From positions 1 to 20,043 of IMG/VR virus record IMGVR_UViG_3300030116_002805: a DNA stretch of 20,043 nucleotides. The stretch is one strand, 5' to 3'. Both the position numbers and the translations under genes were made by a program. The notes under the pieces are model-generated. The model was not told where the DNA came from and made no database searches. It saw only the letters and a list, made by a program, of their open reading frames with translations. This document shows, in pieces, positions 17,240-20,043 of this stretch. Origin of the DNA: a virus. The number at the start of each line of letters is the position of its first letter. The first letter of the stretch is position 1.

Positions 17240-17268
17240 ATTTTAAAATGAAAATCTTGCATTGTCAA
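17240..17268 (-). promoter_or_regulatory. Sigma70-type promoter for the capsid transcription unit
   Basis: On the minus strand TTGACA (17268-17263, perfect -35) is followed after exactly 17 bases by TAAAAT (17245-17240, five of six matches to TATAAT). It lies in the 132-bp gap between the amidase stop and the capsid start, the only sizeable non-coding space in the window. Transcription would begin near 17233, giving a leader of about 95 bases. It would be read by a host-type RNA polymerase holoenzyme, so the capsid gene would not depend on the upstream structural transcript. Confidence 0.8.
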
Positions 17269-17270
17269 CT

Positions 17271-17696
17271 TTAGGCAAGTAACCCTGCCTTAAACTGTTG
17301 TAACAATGCATAAAGATAGTTACCTGGACATTCGGTGGCACCGAAGTCTCTATGCCCATAAACATTGTGCCTATCTAAATTGTATTCTTCCATAAGTAGT
17401 TTAACTTTACCCCACAAAGATTCCATTTGTGCGGTGCTAGGTGCTTCATTAGAAGTGTTACCCGTTACACAAATACCAACTGAACCACGGTTGTGGTTTT
17501 TGCAATGAGCACCAGTTTTATTTATGTGTCTTCCAGTTACAACTTGTCCATCACCAAGAACAATAAAATGGTATCCAATGTCAGACCACCCATTGCCATT
17601 GACATGCCAATCGTAAATCTGTTCTTTGGTAGTGTCTTTTGGTGAAGCACTATGATGAATAATAATTTTGTTGACGTTGCGTTTACCTTTGGGCAT
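17271..17696 (-). CDS. N-acetylmuramoyl-L-alanine amidase (T7 lysozyme type, Amidase_2), 141 residues
   Basis: This zinc hydrolase cuts the bond between N-acetylmuramate and L-alanine in peptidoglycan. The whole protein is one amidase domain. IIIHHSAS gives zinc ligand H14, GHRD gives H115, and TECPGN gives C123, matching H17, H122 and C130 of T7 lysozyme. GYHFIV supplies the conserved tyrosine (Y42). The residue matching T7's catalytic K128 is T121, as in many peptidoglycan-recognition-type amidases. There is no signal peptide or cell-wall-binding domain, so release would need a holin, and none is in the window. The start is well supported: TAGGAG, which includes the scaffold's stop codon, lies about 6 bases before the ATG. 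Its place between scaffold and capsid is unusual for a lysis gene. A virion-associated or second role cannot be excluded. Confidence 0.93.
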   Translation of the reverse strand: MPKGKRNVNKIIIHHSASPKDTTKEQIYDWHVNGNGWSDIGYHFIVLGDGQVVTGRHINKTGAHCKNHNRGSVGICVTGNTSNEAPSTAQMESLWGKVKLLMEEYNLDRHNVYGHRDFGATECPGNYLYALLQQFKAGLLA

Positions 17697-17705
17697 TAGT
17701 TACTC

Positions 17706-18572
17706 CTACTTCTTAGCCTGTTGTGACTTGTGATATTGATAGGCTTCCCATGCACTTCTAAACTTAGGTGTGCCACTTGGTGATACAGACTTTCCACCTG
17801 ATGTTTTACGCAGTGCTTCTCGTCTAGTAGACTTTTGTTTAGCAACTTGAGCACGTTCTTCTTTCAGTTTTTGTGCATCTACTTTTGCTTTCACAATGTA
17901 ATAAGCATCTTCTAAGCGTAGTTCTGGTCTGTCTTGCAGCATTTGTGCAACTGGCAAACGATAGTCATCTTCCATAAGTTGTGGATTGTCTGCCTTAAAC
18001 TGCTCCAATTGCATACGACGTTGCTTCATTTGGATTTCTTCTTGTGCAGGCTTCATCATTTCCTGCAGCATCTTTGCAGCTTGTCGTTTTATTTCTGCTT
18101 GCATACCTTCCGTGGTATAGATGTCGTACTCTTCATCTTTTGCCAGTTCTTCTTCTGCCCGTTTAAGGAATGGATTGTTGACTGCATTCTCTTGTTGTCG
18201 ATGCAGTTCCATTCTTTCTGACTCAAGTGCCTTTCGCATTTCAGCAAGTTCTTGTGTCTTTCGAGTATATGATGAGCGTATATTAGCAACATGTTTTCTT
18301 ACATCCTCAGGTATATGCTGCATCCATTCGTGCAGTGGTTTCATACCCTTATGGTTTGCATCTTCTTCAAACTCTACAAAATCTTCTACGTTTAATTCTA
18401 GTAGTTCATCTATAGTCATGAGTTCTACGTCTTTTTCTTCATTACCTTCATCACCTTCAACACTAACATCTGTATCAGTTTCGGTTTCTTCAGTTTCTAC
18501 TGCTTCAGTTTCTGGTGTATCGGGAGTTTCTACGTTTTCAACAGTCTCTAAACTAGAGGTAGTGTTATTCAT
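17706..18572 (-). CDS. Scaffolding-like (capsid assembly) protein, 288 residues
   Basis: A charged, cysteine-free, mostly helical protein directly before the capsid block, the standard place for a scaffold. The first 70 residues are extremely acidic and Thr-rich. Residues about 95-130 and 155-190 predict coiled coils (EMRKALESERMELHRQQE; AAKMLQEMMKPAQEEIQMKQ). The C-terminus is basic with GTPKFRSAWEAYQYHKSQ, like the helix-turn-helix coat-binding end of other scaffolds. I start it at the ATG at 18570-18572 because AAAGGA (18580-18585) is 7 bases upstream. The ATG two codons earlier (18576-18578) overlaps the previous stop as ATGA but leaves only 1 base of spacing. Either is possible. The role is inferred from composition and position, since scaffolds share little sequence. 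Confidence 0.8.
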   Translation of the reverse strand: MNNTTSSLETVENVETPDTPETEAVETEETETDTDVSVEGDEGNEEKDVELMTIDELLELNVEDFVEFEEDANHKGMKPLHEWMQHIPEDVRKHVANIRSSYTRKTQELAEMRKALESERMELHRQQENAVNNPFLKRAEEELAKDEEYDIYTTEGMQAEIKRQAAKMLQEMMKPAQEEIQMKQRRMQLEQFKADNPQLMEDDYRLPVAQMLQDRPELRLEDAYYIVKAKVDAQKLKEERAQVAKQKSTRREALRKTSGGKSVSPSGTPKFRSAWEAYQYHKSQQAKK

Positions 18573-18574
18573 CG

Positions 18575-18751
18575 TCATTTCCTTTTGGTTGTGGGTTTAC
18601 GTTTCTTGGCAGTCTTTGCGGACTTCTTAAATGCTGCTGCAGTTGGTGCACCTTTGGCACCTTTCTTTCTCATCTTTTCACCGCTTCCAGCTTTGATTCT
18701 TTTTCGTTTAGCGTGGATGTTTGCGTACAATCCTTTTTTCTTACCTGGCAT
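18575..18751 (-). CDS. Small, highly basic phage protein (58 residues)
   Basis: A short gene that is easily missed. The protein begins MPGKKKGLYANIHAKRKRIK and continues with GSGEKMRKKGAKGAP before a Lys/Ala/Thr-rich tail. It has 23 Lys/Arg and a single acidic residue in 58. It is probably real: GGAGAG lies about 7 bases before the ATG, the start shares a base with the upstream stop (TAATG), its TGA overlaps a possible scaffold ATG, and it exactly fills an otherwise empty gap. From memory, closely similar small proteins with a KKGLYANIHAKR start are common in the structural regions of aquatic phages. No function is known to me. Binding to DNA or to its acidic neighbours is an inference from charge. 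Confidence 0.88.
   Translation of the reverse strand: MPGKKKGLYANIHAKRKRIKAGSGEKMRKKGAKGAPTAAAFKKSAKTAKKRKPTTKRK
18580..18585 (-). promoter_or_regulatory. Ribosome binding site deciding the scaffold start
   Basis: AAAGGA on the minus strand is 7 bases before the ATG at 18570-18572 and only 1 base before the ATG at 18576-18578. Spacing favours the inner start. The site lies inside the last codons of the 58-residue basic gene. Confidence 0.6.
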
Positions 18752-19242
18752 TACATTCTCTCCATAAAAAGTGCATCCACATCTTCTGGTGGCATGTCTT
18801 CGGTTGTTATTTCATCTTCATCTATACCTTCTTCTACATCTTCTTCTGCTGTCGGTTGTGAACGAAGGTATCTGTCATATTGTTTGTCAGACGCTAGTTT
18901 ATTTATTTTACCTGCTAACATCATAAGATTTGCATCATCAGTTATAGTTTCAAAATCAAATGCAAACTCATCATCTACAATGCCCTGTTCTACGGCATCT
19001 TCAGTAGCACCTTGAAACATTGCAAGAACACGCACAAAATCTGTTGGCAACTGTGTCAGATTGCCACTAAACTCTGGATAGTCTGGGGTTTGTCCAAACT
19101 TTGGCAACAAACGGTTCGTTGCTTTTACTAGGTTGTTTAACGCTTTTGCACTAAACCGACCCTTGGGTGCCATTTCTGTAAATGTAATTTCTTCTTCTTG
19201 TTCGGCTGTGCCTATCTCAACGTCTATCATTTCTTCATTCAT
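18751..19242 (-). CDS. Acidic hypothetical protein between zinc-ribbon and scaffold genes (163 residues)
   Basis: I recognise no family. The N-terminus and the last 35 residues are strongly acidic (AEEDVEEGIDEDEITTEDMP). Between them lies a helical core with KALNNLVKATNRLLPKFG and FVRVLAMFQGATEDAVEQG, ending in NKLASDKQYDRYLRS. It has no cysteine, signal peptide or membrane segment. The start at 19240-19242 is chosen because a GGGGG run lies 4 bases before it and it overlaps the upstream gene by only 8 bases. The ATG at 19228-19230 is a possible alternative. Its place between portal and scaffold suggests a head-assembly accessory protein. The acidic tail next to a very basic small protein could mean the two interact, but nothing in the sequence proves it. 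Confidence 0.8.
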   Translation of the reverse strand: MNEEMIDVEIGTAEQEEEITFTEMAPKGRFSAKALNNLVKATNRLLPKFGQTPDYPEFSGNLTQLPTDFVRVLAMFQGATEDAVEQGIVDDEFAFDFETITDDANLMMLAGKINKLASDKQYDRYLRSQPTAEEDVEEGIDEDEITTEDMPPEDVDALFMERM

Positions 19243-19723
19243 TCTTCCCCCATGTTTTATCCAACTTACCACTAACTGCATCTTGTGCAGGAAACGCTTC
19301 CACCACGGCTTCTTCTTTTGATTTACCACTTTTTAAAGCCTCCGTGTATGTTTCTATATGTTTATCTTGTTCTAATACTCTATTTTTTTGATTTTCAACA
19401 GCAGAATCCCAACGGTCTTTTGGCAAATCTGCTTCGCAAACGAATCCCCTAGACTCCATTATCTTTTGTTCTGTATGTTTATTAGCAACATGTTTGCCCA
19501 ATGCCTTAGAGAAAAACCCATTTACACCATGTTTTCCAGTTCCTTCCCAACTGCTGTGAGCACCTGGTGCTCTTAAAACACGATACAAATCACCACCACA
19601 TCCTTGTTCATATGTGTCAGCACCACATATCTGAGGTATATTGTCATTTTCGTAGTCACTAAAAAATATTAGTTCTTCATGTACTTTGGAACACACTTGG
19701 CATTGGTAGGTATAGATTGGCAT
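19235..19723 (-). CDS. FmdB-like zinc-ribbon phage protein (162 residues)
   Basis: The first 50 residues are an FmdB-type zinc ribbon: MPIYTYQCQVC provides C8 and C11, and C33 and C42 provide the second pair. The second knuckle is stretched (eight residues between the cysteines instead of the usual two), but the following GGDLYRVLRAPG matches the usual end of the domain. The remainder is a helical, charged tail (SKALGKHVANKHTEQKIMES; EALKSGKSKEEAVVEAF). FmdB-type ribbons occur in many phage head regions with unknown function. A structural zinc site in head assembly is one idea and transcriptional control another. The ATG overlaps the portal stop by one base (TAATG), so it is probably translated together with the portal. 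Confidence 0.82.
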   Translation of the reverse strand: MPIYTYQCQVCSKVHEELIFFSDYENDNIPQICGADTYEQGCGGDLYRVLRAPGAHSSWEGTGKHGVNGFFSKALGKHVANKHTEQKIMESRGFVCEADLPKDRWDSAVENQKNRVLEQDKHIETYTEALKSGKSKEEAVVEAFPAQDAVSGKLDKTWGKNE

Positions 19724-20043
19724 TATTGTCTCTGTGTATTTAACATTTGCGCCAGTTGAGCAGATGGCAGTTCACCTTGTGCACCTATTTCACCAGGTGT
19801 AGTTTGCATTTCTTCGGGTGCTGCACCTCCCATACTTTGTGGTGCTGCTTCAGTAGGAGCAGCAGGAGCAGGCGGCGGTGCATCCATAAATGATTCTGGC
19901 AAATCGTATATGCGAACTAACTCTTCTTTTATTTTATCAGTTGGAACACCTAACTGAGTTAAGATTGGCAATAACTGTACTAGATTGTTTCTTTTAAGTG
20001 CTTCTGACAACGGCGTACTTGACTGGTCAAGTGCTACAATCTT
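19723..20043 (-). CDS. C-terminal end of the probable portal protein (partial at right edge)
   Basis: The frame is open to the right edge, so only the last 106 residues are visible. They begin KIVALDQSSTPLSEALKRNN. The helical part LVQLLPILTQLGVPTDKIKE followed by LVRIYDLPESF is like the C-terminal barrel/crown end of podovirus portal proteins. A Pro/Ala/Gly-rich, probably disordered tail of about 55 residues ends in AQLAQMLNTQRQ. A TTG at 20008-20010 could be read as a start, but nothing supports it, and the frame continues upstream without a stop. Position directly before the scaffold block fits a portal. The terminase genes would then lie further right. Confidence 0.65.
   Translation of the reverse strand, partial: KIVALDQSSTPLSEALKRNNLVQLLPILTQLGVPTDKIKEELVRIYDLPESFMDAPPPAPAAPTEAAPQSMGGAAPEEMQTTPGEIGAQGELPSAQLAQMLNTQRQ

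Larger units (their letters stand above)
17171..17278. repeat. 9-bp inverted repeat bracketing the capsid promoter/leader
   Basis: TTGCCTAAA (17171-17179) and TTTAGGCAA (17270-17278) are perfect inverted copies 90 bases apart. The right copy covers the stop codon of the amidase gene and lies just upstream of the -35 box. The left copy lies in the leader before the capsid start and touches the leader hairpin. It could fold read-through transcripts coming from the amidase gene but not transcripts started at the local promoter. Confidence 0.55.

Noticed and set aside
18121-18630. Plus-strand open frame of 169 codons opposite the scaffold gene
   Set aside because: Its runs of Ser and Val are the antisense of the Glu/Thr-rich scaffold N-terminus. 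No plus-strand promoter or related gene was seen.
18751-19329. Longer start for the acidic hypothetical protein, adding a basic Trp-rich N-terminus (MVNQKKKPWWKRFLHK)
   Set aside because: It would overlap the zinc-ribbon gene by 95 bases, and the extra residues are unlike the rest of the protein. The ATG at 19240-19242 gives only an 8-base overlap.
20008-20010. TTG as the start of a separate 95-residue protein at the right edge
   Set aside because: The frame is open upstream to the window edge and the residues before it continue a helical protein, so this is more likely the end of the portal gene.

Overview
The window is one strand-uniform stretch of the virion (structural) module of a tailed dsDNA phage. 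Every supportable gene lies on the minus strand, so transcription runs from high to low coordinates. There is no tape-measure, tail-sheath or baseplate gene. There is instead a head-tail adaptor, a nozzle-like protein, short tail/fibre-like proteins and three consecutive large internal (ejection-type) proteins. This points to a short-tailed (podovirus-like) virion with T7/P22-type organisation. The A+T-rich DNA and the tiny lysine-rich protein next to the scaffold resemble uncultured aquatic phages, but the host cannot be named from the sequence.

In the direction of transcription the order is: the C-terminus of the probable portal protein (cut by the right edge); an FmdB-like zinc-ribbon protein; an acidic hypothetical protein; a 58-residue, very basic protein; a scaffolding-like protein; and a T7-lysozyme-type amidase. 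A 132-bp non-coding gap follows with a near-consensus sigma70-type promoter. It drives the major capsid protein and a small probable decoration protein, and the unit ends at an intrinsic terminator. After the terminator come the adaptor, the nozzle/stabilisation-like protein, three short beta-rich tail proteins, three internal proteins of 289, 698 and 2135 residues, and the start of another beta-rich virion protein that leaves the left edge.

Gene packing is extreme. Most junctions are TAATG, TGATG or ATGA overlaps, or gaps of a few bases, suggesting translational coupling. The exception is the capsid/decoration pair, which has its own promoter, a leader of about 95 nt and its own terminator. 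That arrangement would allow capsid protein to be made in excess over its neighbours.

The most notable points are the capsid transcription unit, the complete absence of cysteine from the three internal proteins (3122 residues) beside 20 cysteines in 2440 residues of external head/tail proteins, the 2135-residue giant protein with a long central coiled coil, a row of short beta-rich tail proteins with similar N-terminal layouts, and an endolysin-type amidase inside the capsid-assembly block. Apart from the 132-bp capsid leader and the 65-bp terminator gap there is no non-coding stretch of any size. No tRNA, CRISPR, insertion sequence or integrase was seen.
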